Origin: Martinezella lusitana | GTDB taxonomy: Bacteria; Pseudomonadota; Alphaproteobacteria; Rhizobiales; Rhizobiaceae | Assembly: GCF_900094565.1 (NCBI RefSeq) | Contig: NZ_FMAF01000008.1 | Location: forward strand, 62,001 to 126,000 | Reading direction: 5' to 3' | DNA length: 64,000 nt | Shown: in pieces, positions 53,161 to 61,787 of the stretch | How positions within the stretch are numbered: the stretch's first letter is position 1 | How the letters are laid out: every line of letters starts with the position of its first letter | Position numbers and translations under genes: made by a program | The notes under the pieces: generated by a model | The model's input: the letters and a program-made list of their open reading frames with translations, nothing else | Databases searched by the model: none | What the model was told of the DNA's origin: nothing

Positions 53161-55449
53161 ATGGCTGATAACAAGAGCAAGTCGCGTCCAGGAGCGGGGA
53201 TCACCGATCAGGAGGCACTGGATTTCCACAGGCAGGGCCGCCCCGGCAAGCTTGAGATCAATCCGACCAAGCCGATGGCGACGCAGCGCGACCTTTCCCT
53301 TGCCTATTCGCCCGGTGTCGCCGTTCCCGTGAAGGCAATCGCCGCCGATCCCGCCACAGCCTATGACTATACCACGCGCGGCAACATGGTCGCCGTCATC
53401 TCCAACGGCACAGCCATTCTCGGCCTCGGCAATCTCGGGGCACTGGCCTCCAAACCGGTCATGGAAGGCAAGGCGGTTCTCTTCAAGCGCTTTGCCGACG
53501 TCGATTCGATCGATCTTGAGATCGATACCGAGAATGTCGATGAATTCATCAATTGCGTGCGCTATCTCGGTCCCTCCTTCGGCGGCATCAATCTCGAAGA
53601 CATCAAGGCGCCCGACTGCTTCATCATCGAGCAGCGCCTGCGCGAACTCATGGACATCCCCGTCTTCCATGACGACCAGCACGGCACCGCCATCATCGCA
53701 GCCGCCGGCCTGATCAATGCGCTCGAGCTGACAGGTCGCGACCTCAAGACAACCAAGCTCGTCTGCAATGGCGCGGGTGCCGCCGCAATCGCCTGCGTCG
53801 AGCTGATCAAGGCCATGGGCTTCAACCCGGACAACGTCATCCTTTGCGACACGAAGGGCGTGATCTACCAGGGCCGCAGCGAGGGCATGAACCAGTGGAA
53901 GTCGGCGCATGCGGTCAAGACCGACAAGCGCACGCTGGAAGAAGCGATGAAAGGTGCCGACGTCGTGTTCGGCCTGTCGCAGAAAGACGCCTTCTCCGCC
54001 GACATGATCCGTTCTATGGCAGACAAGCCGATCATCTTCGCCATGGCCAATCCCGATCCGGAAATCACGCCCGAGGAAGTCGCCCGTATCCGCGACGATG
54101 CGATCATGGCGACCGGGCGCTCGGACTATCCGAACCAGGTCAACAACGTCCTCGGTTTTCCCTACATCTTCCGCGGCGCGCTCGACGTGCGCGCCACCAC
54201 CATCAACGACGAGATGAAGATCGCAGCCGTCAATGCGCTGGCAAGCCTCGCACGCGAAGACGTGCCTGACGACGTCGTGGCGGCCTATCAGGGCGCGCGG
54301 CCGCGTTTCGGTGCGCAATATATCATTCCCGTGCCGTTCGATCCGCGCCTGATCTCGGCAATCCCGGTGGCCGTGGCCAAGGCGGCGATCGAGAGCGGCG
54401 TCGCTCGCCGCGAGATGCCAGATATGGCGGCCTATGCCCGCGAGCTTTCAGCCCGGCGCGATCCGATCGCCTCGACGCTGGCGCAGCTCTACGAGCGTGT
54501 GCGCCGGCACCAGAAGCGCATCGTCTTTGCCGAGGCGGAAGAAGAGCAGGTCATGCGCGCCGCCCTCTCCTATGCCAACCAGGGGCTCGGCACCGCCATC
54601 CTGCTCGGCCGCGAAGATCTGATCCACTCCACCGCCGAACGCGCCGGCATCGACCTCAACCGGCCCGGCCTCGAAATCGTCAACGCTCGCATTTCCAAGC
54701 GGGTCGATGCCTATATCGACTATCTCTATGCCCGGCTGCAGCGCCAGGGCTATCTGCACCGCGACGTGACGCGCCTGATCCATAACGACCGCAATCACTT
54801 CGCCGCCTGCATGGTGGCATTGGGCGATGCCGACGGCATGGTGACGGGCGTGACGCGCAACTATTCGACAGCGCTCGGAGACGTGCGCCGCTGCATCGAC
54901 GCGAAGCCTGGGCACCGGGTCATCGGCGTGTCGCTGGTGATCGCCCGCGGCCGCACCGTCTTCGTCGCCGATACCGCCGTGCACGACATGCCGACGGCCG
55001 AGGAGCTGGCCGACATCGCCGAAGAAGCAGCCGGCTTCACCCGGCGCATGGGCTATGAGCCGCGCGTCGCCATGCTCGCCTATTCCACCTTCGGTCATCC
55101 GTCAGGTGAACGCTCCGAACGGGTGCGCGAAGCGGTCAGCATCCTCGACAAGCGCTATGTGAACTTCGAATTCGATGGCGAAATGGCCGCCGACGTGGCG
55201 CTGAACCGCAAGATCATGGAGAGCCTCTATCCCTTCTCACGACTCTCCGGACCGGCAAACGTGCTTGTGATGCCGGCCTTCCACTCGGCCGCGATCTCCA
55301 CCAAGATGCTGCAGGAACTCGGCGGTTCCACCGTGATCGGGCCGCTGCTCGTCGGGCTCGACAAGCCGGTGCAGATCACCTCCATGGGCGCCAAGGATTC
55401 CGACATCGTCAACATGGCGGCGATCGCCGCCTATGGCGCGGGATCGTAG
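53161..55449 (+). CDS. tme: NADP-dependent malic enzyme with phosphotransacetylase-like C-terminal domain
   Basis: A 762-residue chimeric enzyme that oxidatively decarboxylates malate to pyruvate. The malic domain (about 1-430) has Ala-Tyr49-Ser-Pro-Gly-Val, Lys104 in Met-Glu-Gly-Lys-Ala-Val and Phe-His-Asp-Asp-Gln-His-Gly-Thr-Ala (metal Asp171/172). The C-terminal third resembles phosphotransacetylase but is thought to be non-catalytic and regulatory. Rhizobia have an NAD (Dme) and an NADP (Tme) form; I favour Tme because of its place beside mutS and olsB as I recall it in Sinorhizobium. GGAGG precedes the start twice. Confidence 0.85.
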   Translation: MADNKSKSRPGAGITDQEALDFHRQGRPGKLEINPTKPMATQRDLSLAYSPGVAVPVKAIAADPATAYDYTTRGNMVAVISNGTAILGLGNLGALASKPVMEGKAVLFKRFADVDSIDLEIDTENVDEFINCVRYLGPSFGGINLEDIKAPDCFIIEQRLRELMDIPVFHDDQHGTAIIAAAGLINALELTGRDLKTTKLVCNGAGAAAIACVELIKAMGFNPDNVILCDTKGVIYQGRSEGMNQWKSAHAVKTDKRTLEEAMKGADVVFGLSQKDAFSADMIRSMADKPIIFAMANPDPEITPEEVARIRDDAIMATGRSDYPNQVNNVLGFPYIFRGALDVRATTINDEMKIAAVNALASLAREDVPDDVVAAYQGARPRFGAQYIIPVPFDPRLISAIPVAVAKAAIESGVARREMPDMAAYARELSARRDPIASTLAQLYERVRRHQKRIVFAEAEEEQVMRAALSYANQGLGTAILLGREDLIHSTAERAGIDLNRPGLEIVNARISKRVDAYIDYLYARLQRQGYLHRDVTRLIHNDRNHFAACMVALGDADGMVTGVTRNYSTALGDVRRCIDAKPGHRVIGVSLVIARGRTVFVADTAVHDMPTAEELADIAEEAAGFTRRMGYEPRVAMLAYSTFGHPSGERSERVREAVSILDKRYVNFEFDGEMAADVALNRKIMESLYPFSRLSGPANVLVMPAFHSAAISTKMLQELGGSTVIGPLLVGLDKPVQITSMGAKDSDIVNMAAIAAYGAGS

Positions 55450-55526
55450 CCACTACACCAGATGGCGGAGCCCGTGACCGAACAAAGGTGATGGGCTGCC
55501 GTATCAATTCGGTGTAGACTATCAGG

Positions 55527-56936
55527 ATGAGTGAAGCTCAGGTCCTGTTCGGAATACTGCGCCATTCAGCGCGGTCGGATATCGTCGATGCTATCGAGCG
55601 GCTCGTTGTTGAGGCGCCCGATCGCAAGCTCAATCGCGTGAACGTGCTTGCCTTCGCGGCCGACCAGGGCTTCGATGAAGAGCAGGCCATCAACGCCTTC
55701 CTGCACAGCTCCCGCCTCGGCCTGTTCGAGATGTCGTGGAATGTTCTTTGCCCGGGTTGCGGCGGGGTGTTGGATGCCAATACCTCGCTGAAAACAGTGC
55801 AAAGCGAAACCTATAACTGCACGCTGTGCGCAGCCGGCTACGAGCCGACGCTCGACGAGATGGTTGAGGTCACCTTCACCGTCAGTCCGCGCGTGCGCCA
55901 CATCGAAGCCCACAATCCGCACGAACTGCCGCCGCTTGAATATTTCCGACAGATCTATTGGGGCTCGGGTATCGATCTTCCCGATGAGGGCTACGAGGAG
56001 AAGGTCGATCAATTCATCCTGGAATCGCTGGAACTGCCGCCTGGCGAAAAGGCCGTCATATCGCTTCAATTACCTGCGGAGTTTACCATCATCTTCGAAC
56101 CGGTCACGCACGCCGCGCAGTTCCTCGACGTGAAGGGAGAACCATCGAAGGAAAGGCAGACTCTCTCGCTCGTTTTCGACCGAATGCACCGACACAGCGA
56201 GGCCATCGAACTGCGTCCCGGCCCCCTGCGCATCATGATGGAGAACCATACGGACCTCCGCGTGCTGCCATCGATCTGTCTGGCCAACGAGGCTCTCCAC
56301 ACCCTGCTCGGCCAACGCCGACCGTTCCTGACCGCCAAGCGTCTGCTCTCCAACCAGACGTTCCGCGACATCTACCGCACGGACACGATCGACATCGACC
56401 AGCGACTGAAGATCACCAGCCTCACCTTTCTCTTCACCGATCTGCGCGGCTCGACCGAGCTGTACGAAAGGGTCGGCGACCTCGCAGCCTTCGATCTGGT
56501 CAAGACCCATTTCGGCATCCTGCACGAGATCGTGGCGGCGGAGGCGGGTGCGGTCGTCAAGACCATCGGCGATGCCGTCATGGCCACCTTCCCGACACCG
56601 GACCGGGCGTTGATGGCGGCAATGCGGATGCGGGAGGCCATGCTCAGCCTCAACAAGGAGCGCGGCAGCGACGATCTTCTTCTGAAAATCGGCATCCATG
56701 AGGGACCGTGCATCGCGGTGAGCCTGAACGAACGGCAGGATTATTTCGGGCAAACGGTCAATATCGCATCCCGCGTCCAGCATCTCGCCACGTCACGCGA
56801 AATATTCGCAACCAGTTCGGTGCTCGATAATCCTCTCGCCGCCGAGCTGATGACAACGCGCGGCCTCACGCCGCAATCTCATCACGTCGCGCTTCGAGGC
56901 ATCACGGATGCGATGGATATCTTTGCGATCCCTTGA
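55527..56936 (+). CDS. Class III adenylate/guanylate cyclase with N-terminal Cys4 knuckle
   Basis: A 469-residue soluble protein. The C-terminal catalytic domain (about 295-469) has metal Asp305 (Phe-Thr-Asp-Leu-Arg-Gly-Ser-Thr) and Asp349 (Val-Lys-Thr-Ile-Gly-Asp-Ala-Val-Met-Ala), plus Asn-Ile-Ala-Ser-Arg-Val for the transition state. The N-terminal 290 residues are not a standard sensor; they contain a probable zinc site Cys75-x2-Cys78-x19-Cys98-x2-Cys101, then a beta-rich region resembling the DUF5939 type. Lys345 in the substrate loop fits an adenylate cyclase. It lies between the malic enzyme and olsB. The signal is unknown. Confidence 0.88.
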   Translation: MSEAQVLFGILRHSARSDIVDAIERLVVEAPDRKLNRVNVLAFAADQGFDEEQAINAFLHSSRLGLFEMSWNVLCPGCGGVLDANTSLKTVQSETYNCTLCAAGYEPTLDEMVEVTFTVSPRVRHIEAHNPHELPPLEYFRQIYWGSGIDLPDEGYEEKVDQFILESLELPPGEKAVISLQLPAEFTIIFEPVTHAAQFLDVKGEPSKERQTLSLVFDRMHRHSEAIELRPGPLRIMMENHTDLRVLPSICLANEALHTLLGQRRPFLTAKRLLSNQTFRDIYRTDTIDIDQRLKITSLTFLFTDLRGSTELYERVGDLAAFDLVKTHFGILHEIVAAEAGAVVKTIGDAVMATFPTPDRALMAAMRMREAMLSLNKERGSDDLLLKIGIHEGPCIAVSLNERQDYFGQTVNIASRVQHLATSREIFATSSVLDNPLAAELMTTRGLTPQSHHVALRGITDAMDIFAIP

Positions 56937-56942
56937 GATCCG

Positions 56943-57821
56943 TCAGCTTGCGAAACGACCGGCATCCGCGCCGTAATAATTGACGTAGCGATCCGAGATG
57001 CTGGCGATCGGCAGGACGATCAGGACGTCCGTCGTGTTGAAAGCCTGATCGACGACGGCGGTCGAACCGACCATGGCGCCGAGGCGCAGATAACCCTTGA
57101 TCAGCGGCGGCAGCGCCATAAGCGCCTTCTTCGGATTGACGGCTTCGACCGGCATCAGGTCCATGTTGCGGGCAAGCGACGGCAAGGCGCCGACCGTCCA
57201 TTCGTCCTTCGCAAGGACGTTGTGATAAAGGAAGGACAGAGCCAGCGCATGCTGTTCCGGCAGGACGCCGGGGAAAGAGGCGCAACCGATCATCGCGCCC
57301 ATGCCGTGCTTCAGCGCATAGGCCCAATTGCCCTGCCACAGCAACTCGACGGTGCGCTTGTTGCGGTATTCCGGCAGCACGCACGAACGGCCGAGCTCCA
57401 TGAAGCGCTTGTCGGGATGGCGAGCGAGCAGCGTGTCGATGTCGAATTCCGAGGAGGAATAGAAGCCGCCGTTGGCCATGGCCACTTCCTGGCGCAGCAG
57501 GCGATAGGTGCCGACGATCTGGTCTTCCGGATCGCCTTCAAGCGAGCGATCCAATACCAGCAGATGATCGCAGATTGCGTCCCAGCCGTCGATATCACGC
57601 TGGCGACGCATGGCGTCGGCCGGCAATTGCGCGTTCATCTCCTCGACGAAAACGCGATAGCGGACGGCCTGAGCGGCATCAATTTCGCGCGCCGTGCGAG
57701 CAAGGCGCGTTTCTAGATTTCCGATGCGTCCGAGCACATCGCTGGCAACCGGCGCAACCGTTGCCTTTGAGGACTGAACCATTTCGCCCTGAGCTTCGCG
57801 ATTCAAGATTTCGATGGACAT
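56943..57821 (-). CDS. olsB: Ornithine-acyl-ACP N-acyltransferase (lyso-ornithine lipid synthase)
   Basis: About 292 residues of the GNAT-like OlsB family, with Ala-Val-Arg-Tyr-Arg-Val-Phe-Val-Glu-Glu-Met, Gly-Thr-Tyr-Arg-Leu-Leu-Arg and Glu-Leu-Gly-Arg-Ser-Cys-Val. It transfers a 3-hydroxyacyl chain to ornithine, the first step to phosphate-free ornithine lipids. The ATG at 57821 has GGGGGAG upstream; an earlier in-frame codon adds 22 residues. A PhoB-type box lies about 50 bases upstream, in keeping with the induction of such lipids under phosphate starvation in rhizobia. Confidence 0.88.
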   Translation of the reverse strand: MSIEILNREAQGEMVQSSKATVAPVASDVLGRIGNLETRLARTAREIDAAQAVRYRVFVEEMNAQLPADAMRRQRDIDGWDAICDHLLVLDRSLEGDPEDQIVGTYRLLRQEVAMANGGFYSSSEFDIDTLLARHPDKRFMELGRSCVLPEYRNKRTVELLWQGNWAYALKHGMGAMIGCASFPGVLPEQHALALSFLYHNVLAKDEWTVGALPSLARNMDLMPVEAVNPKKALMALPPLIKGYLRLGAMVGSTAVVDQAFNTTDVLIVLPIASISDRYVNYYGADAGRFAS

Positions 57822-57869
57822 GGCGATTCTCCCCCTGCGGGCCGATATAGCGCCATAAACCAAATTCGT

Positions 57870-57887
57870 GCGACAGGAAAGTGACAC
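57870..57887 (-). promoter_or_regulatory. Putative Pho box upstream of olsB
   Basis: On the minus strand GTGTCAC (57887-57881), a 4-base spacer TTTC and CTGTCGC (57876-57870) form two 7-base repeats in the PhoB 7-4-7 arrangement, each matching 5 of 7 bases of CTGTCAT. A possible -10 (TTTATG) begins 10 bases downstream, and the olsB start is 49 bases away. Confidence 0.6.
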
Positions 57888-58073
57888 GCAGCTTTGCTAA
57901 AAGCAAGAAGTGTGCCCGTTGCAATTTTTGAATGGGCGCCCCGTCCCCAACTAAACGACAGCAATTCGCGCAGGTTGAAGGTCGCCGCAAGCCACTATCA
58001 GTCATTGCTGCCTAATCGGTTCAGGCGACATGATGGATATGCCCGATCTTGATTCGAAAATCAAATGCCTGGC

Positions 58074-60356
58074 TTAGGCGCGTTCGAAAGCCGCCTTCGA
58101 CAGGCTCTGCACGGTGGCTATCAGCCGCTTAGGATCGACGGGCTTGACGATGACGGCATCGGCCCCGGCAAGCAGCGCCTGACGACCTATCGCATCGCGG
58201 CTGTCGGCGGTCAATACGATGATCGGCAAGGGCGACAATCCCTGCCGGCGCTCATGGGTGCGCAATTGCGCGAGGACGGCAACCGCGGTGCCGCCGGGCA
58301 TGTTGAAATCGGTGACGATGATATCCGGCCGAGCCTCGCCGTCTTGCGCGCGAGCACGCAGGCCGTCGAAATCCTCGACGAGGCGAACCCTATGACCGGC
58401 CTTGGCGAGCATGGCGCGAACCAGCATTGCGTTGACCGGATCATCCTCGCCAAGCAGGATGTTGAGTGCGGGATCCTCGGCCTCCGGCGTCGTTATCCCG
58501 ATCTCGGACAAACCGTCACTCGAATGGTCGCGCCTTTCCATGCCGCGCATGCGACCGCTCAAGACGTCAATCAGCGACTGTTCGCGCAGCGGCCGGATGA
58601 GCCATGCGTCGAAAAGATCGAGCGGATGGGTGTTGCGCTCCTCGGGATTGACGAGGAAAATCTTGCGCAGCGCCGGTGTCGCCAGCTCACTTCCCTCGCG
58701 GAAATACCAAGGCGCCATGCGATGATCGACGATAAGATCCGTCCAGGCACCGCCTTCCCCCATCGGGAAAGATTGCCGCAACTCGCCCATATCGCCTGAG
58801 CCGATCAGGCGGCAATGGCCACCAAGAGCGCGGATGGTTTGCGCAATCGCTGTGCTTGCCGCGCCCTCCGGCGCCAGCAACAGGACGCGCGACCCCTCGA
58901 GCACGGCGTCACGCCGTCTGTATCCATCCTCCTCGGCAACCAGGCCGATCGGAAAGCGGATGGTGAACACGCTGCCGCTGCCGTGCTGGCTGGCAACACT
59001 GAGCCCACCGCCGAATTCGCGCAGAATGCGGGCGGAGATCGCAAGCCCAAGCCCGGTGCCGGCACTTTTTTCCACGATGGAACCAGCCTGCTCGAATTCA
59101 CCGAAAATGCGGGCCTGCTCTTCCTCCGTCATCCCCGGGCCGCTGTCGTGGACCGTTATCGTCAGGTCCCGCCCTTTCAGGCCCGCTCGGACGAGGATGC
59201 CGCCGGTCTGCGTGAATTTCACCGCATTGCCGATGACGTTGAACAGGACCTGACGCAGGCGGGCGGGATCGAACTCCAACATCTCGGGGACATCGGACGC
59301 GACGCTTGCCGCGATTTCCAGGCCCTTTTCGTGGGCGCGATGGGCAAGCATTTCGACGACGCCTTCCAGCAACGGCCGCAATGCCTCCTTGCGCGGATGC
59401 AACTGGAAACGGCCGACCTCGATCGTGGAGAAATCGAGGAGATCTTCGACCAACTGCACCAAGGCGTGGCCCGACTGGCGAATGCCCGTCAGATAATTGG
59501 CCTGCTCGAGCGTCAACCGCGTCTGGGCAAGCAGATGGTTCATGCCGAGGATGCCGGACAAGGGGGTGCGGATTTCATGGCTGACGGTGGCCAGCAGCCG
59601 CGACTTGGCTGCGCTGTTGTATTCGGCTTTCAGCCGCGCATCCTCGCGAAGGCGGGTGATCTGCCGTTCTTCGGTCACATCGCGCGCCACGCTTTGGATG
59701 CACAACTGTCCCGTCGTCGGATCGCGGAACATGACGTCGTACCAGGCGAATGTACGCCGCCCTTCGGGCGTGGCAATCTCCGCATCCTGATGTTGCGCAT
59801 CGGTGACGGCACGGAAGACGAGGCCGGTTTCCTCCAGCGTCAGGCCCTCCGGGTTTGTTCTCCCCGTCAGCCGGCGGAAGGTGGCATTGGCATCCAGAAT
59901 CCGGCGGTCGATACCGCGCGTGACCGTAATGTCACCAAGTGCGTCATGGATGGTAGCAAGCAGGCTGGTGCTTTCCTTGCGCTCCCAAAAACGATCATGC
60001 TCGTTTTCGCTGAGATCGGTGACGGCAGGACTGCGGACGACGCTCCATTTTGTGAAGATAGCCATCGCTATCAGCGACAGCGCCACAACGCACAGCGCGG
60101 CGAACAGTGCCGGCGGGCCGCCGGCGTAGCCGATCGCGAGCAGGGCGGCTCCGGCAACCAGGCCGCCGCCATTCAACCAGCGGCGTTGCAGCTTCCATGG
60201 CGCCGCCGCGCGCTGCGCCTGCTGTTCGGCACGACGCGGCGTCTCAATCGGCGTGATCAGGGACGACACGCCATCGGCCGCTTCTTCGATTGGCGGCGTC
60301 TGGCCGCGGGCGATCGCAGCCGCAAGCTTTTCCTGCAGGTTAGCCAGAGTGCTCAT
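58074..60356 (-). CDS. Hybrid histidine kinase with PAS domain and two receiver domains
   Basis: A 760-residue sensor. One or two hydrophobic segments lie at about 64-101, then a PAS domain (about 132-232), the kinase core with His260 (Val-Ser-His-Glu-Ile-Arg-Thr-Pro-Leu), Asn376, Asp404-Ser-Gly-Pro-Gly and Gly433-Thr-Gly-Leu-Gly, and two receivers. The first receiver (about 488-602) keeps Asp544 but lacks the N-terminal acidic pair and has Arg588 for Lys, so it is degenerate. The second is canonical: Glu637-Asp-Asp, Asp683, Thr716, Lys738-Pro. It should phosphorylate its own receiver, then perhaps an Hpt protein encoded elsewhere. Confidence 0.92.
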   Translation of the reverse strand: MSTLANLQEKLAAAIARGQTPPIEEAADGVSSLITPIETPRRAEQQAQRAAAPWKLQRRWLNGGGLVAGAALLAIGYAGGPPALFAALCVVALSLIAMAIFTKWSVVRSPAVTDLSENEHDRFWERKESTSLLATIHDALGDITVTRGIDRRILDANATFRRLTGRTNPEGLTLEETGLVFRAVTDAQHQDAEIATPEGRRTFAWYDVMFRDPTTGQLCIQSVARDVTEERQITRLREDARLKAEYNSAAKSRLLATVSHEIRTPLSGILGMNHLLAQTRLTLEQANYLTGIRQSGHALVQLVEDLLDFSTIEVGRFQLHPRKEALRPLLEGVVEMLAHRAHEKGLEIAASVASDVPEMLEFDPARLRQVLFNVIGNAVKFTQTGGILVRAGLKGRDLTITVHDSGPGMTEEEQARIFGEFEQAGSIVEKSAGTGLGLAISARILREFGGGLSVASQHGSGSVFTIRFPIGLVAEEDGYRRRDAVLEGSRVLLLAPEGAASTAIAQTIRALGGHCRLIGSGDMGELRQSFPMGEGGAWTDLIVDHRMAPWYFREGSELATPALRKIFLVNPEERNTHPLDLFDAWLIRPLREQSLIDVLSGRMRGMERRDHSSDGLSEIGITTPEAEDPALNILLGEDDPVNAMLVRAMLAKAGHRVRLVEDFDGLRARAQDGEARPDIIVTDFNMPGGTAVAVLAQLRTHERRQGLSPLPIIVLTADSRDAIGRQALLAGADAVIVKPVDPKRLIATVQSLSKAAFERA

Positions 60357-60411
60357 GCAGTCTGGCTAACACACGCATCCTTCCCGATGCCTTCAAGGAA
60401 ACGCTAGAATT

Positions 60412-60930
60412 TTAGTTTTTCGCCTTTTTCGGCGTCAGAAGCTCGTCCAGGATGACGCAGCCGGCGCCAACCGTGATGAAACTGTCGGCAAGATTGAAGA
60501 CGGCGAAAGACCATGTCTGCGTATGGAAGAGAATATAGTCGATCACGTGGCCATAGAGAAAGCGGTCGATCAAATTGCCAAGCGCCCCGGCGATGATCAA
60601 GGCGAAGCCGAGATGGGCAAGCCAGCGATGATTGGGGGCACGCCGCCAAAGCCAGAGGACGAAGGCGACGATGACGAGCCGCATGCCGACGATGAACCAG
60701 CCATCCATGCCCGACAGCATCGAGAAGGCGACGCCGAGATTGTAGGTGCGATACAGCGCCAGCATCGGAATGACCGGCACCATCTCCTGCAGCGGCAGCC
60801 ATTGGTCGACCATGATCTTGACGGCCTGGTCGAGAATGACTGCGACGACGATGAAGATCAGGATCGGCACGGGCCGGGAAAACAGTGCGGGTTTTGCGGG
60901 TACCTGCTCGTGGGTCTGGCTCTCGGTCAT
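60412..60930 (-). CDS. lspA: Lipoprotein signal peptidase II
   Basis: A 172-residue inner-membrane aspartyl protease with four hydrophobic segments that cleaves lipoprotein signal peptides. The catalytic motifs are Gly-Asn-Leu-Ile-Asp-Arg (first Asp) and Val-Phe-Asn-Leu-Ala-Asp-Ser (second Asp). The start overlaps the stop of the upstream RNA methyltransferase (ATGA). It works in the same pathway as Lnt, encoded at 33816. Confidence 0.97.
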   Translation of the reverse strand: MTESQTHEQVPAKPALFSRPVPILIFIVVAVILDQAVKIMVDQWLPLQEMVPVIPMLALYRTYNLGVAFSMLSGMDGWFIVGMRLVIVAFVLWLWRRAPNHRWLAHLGFALIIAGALGNLIDRFLYGHVIDYILFHTQTWSFAVFNLADSFITVGAGCVILDELLTPKKAKN

Positions 60931-61787
60931 CGGCTCTCGCTAAGGGTCAGAAGATGGCGGCGGGCTTCGAACAGCATGACTGCCGTCGCAACCGCCAGAT
61001 TGAGGCTGTCGGCGCGGCCGGCCTGCGGGATGCGCGCAAGCGCATCGGCCTCTTTCGCCAGGACATCCGGCAGGCCGGATTGTTCATTGCCCATCAGCAG
61101 CACCACGGGCTTCTTCTTATAGTCGATCGTGCGGTAATCGACCGCGCCGGCCAGATGAGTGGCGACGACGGAGACATCAGCCTTCTTCTTCCAGGTCAGA
61201 AACTCTTCCGGCGTCGCCTTGACGACGGGCACCGCGAAAACGGAGCCCATGGTGGCGCGCACGGTTTCCAGCGAGAAGGGATCGGTCGTTTCGCCGACGA
61301 GGATGACGCCGGAAGCGCCGGCTGCATCGGCAGTGCGAATGATCGTGCCGAGATTGCCGGGATCGCGCACGCGGTCCAGCGCCACCCAGGTCTCGCCGGC
61401 CGCCGGCTTGACATCCCTAAGCTGCTGCCAACGCTGGTCGAAGACGCCCACCACCATCTGCGGATTGTCGCGACGGGTGATCGACGCAATGACCTTTTCG
61501 CTGGCCTCAAGCACCAGTCCGCCGGCAGCGACCGTCTTGGCGGCGACCTGCTCGACCAAAGGCTTGCCCTTGGCGGATTTGGCATAGACCAGCGTGCGGA
61601 TGGTCCAGCCAAGCTCGAGGGCGTCGATGACCAGTTTCAAACCTTCGGCCAGGAAAGCGCCGCTCTCCTCGCGCGATTTTTTGACCGTCAGCGCCTTGAT
61701 ATCCTTGACGATCGGATTGGCAAGCGAAGTGACTTCCTTGACCTGTCCGACCTTGCGGGGGCCGTCGTTACGGAAATCCTTGTTCAT
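60927..61787 (-). CDS. SpoU/TrmH-family RNA 2'-O-methyltransferase
   Basis: A 286-residue SPOUT enzyme. Motif 1 is Ala-Leu-Asp-Arg-Val-Arg-Asp-Pro-Gly-Asn-Leu-Gly-Thr-Ile-Ile-Arg-Thr-Ala-Asp-Ala. Motifs 2 and 3 are Leu-Leu-Met-Gly-Asn-Glu-Gln-Ser-Gly-Leu and Ile-Pro-Gln-Ala-Gly-Arg-Ala-Asp-Ser-Leu-Asn-Leu-Ala-Val-Ala. An N-terminal substrate-binding domain covers about 15-100. The target (rRNA or tRNA) is not evident. It overlaps both neighbours by 4 bases, so three genes are translationally linked. Confidence 0.93.
   Translation of the reverse strand: MNKDFRNDGPRKVGQVKEVTSLANPIVKDIKALTVKKSREESGAFLAEGLKLVIDALELGWTIRTLVYAKSAKGKPLVEQVAAKTVAAGGLVLEASEKVIASITRRDNPQMVVGVFDQRWQQLRDVKPAAGETWVALDRVRDPGNLGTIIRTADAAGASGVILVGETTDPFSLETVRATMGSVFAVPVVKATPEEFLTWKKKADVSVVATHLAGAVDYRTIDYKKKPVVLLMGNEQSGLPDVLAKEADALARIPQAGRADSLNLAVATAVMLFEARRHLLTLSESR

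Noticed and set aside
58815..60407. A 530-codon open frame on the plus strand
   Set aside because: It is antisense to the hybrid kinase, whose catalytic motifs are all readable on the other strand.
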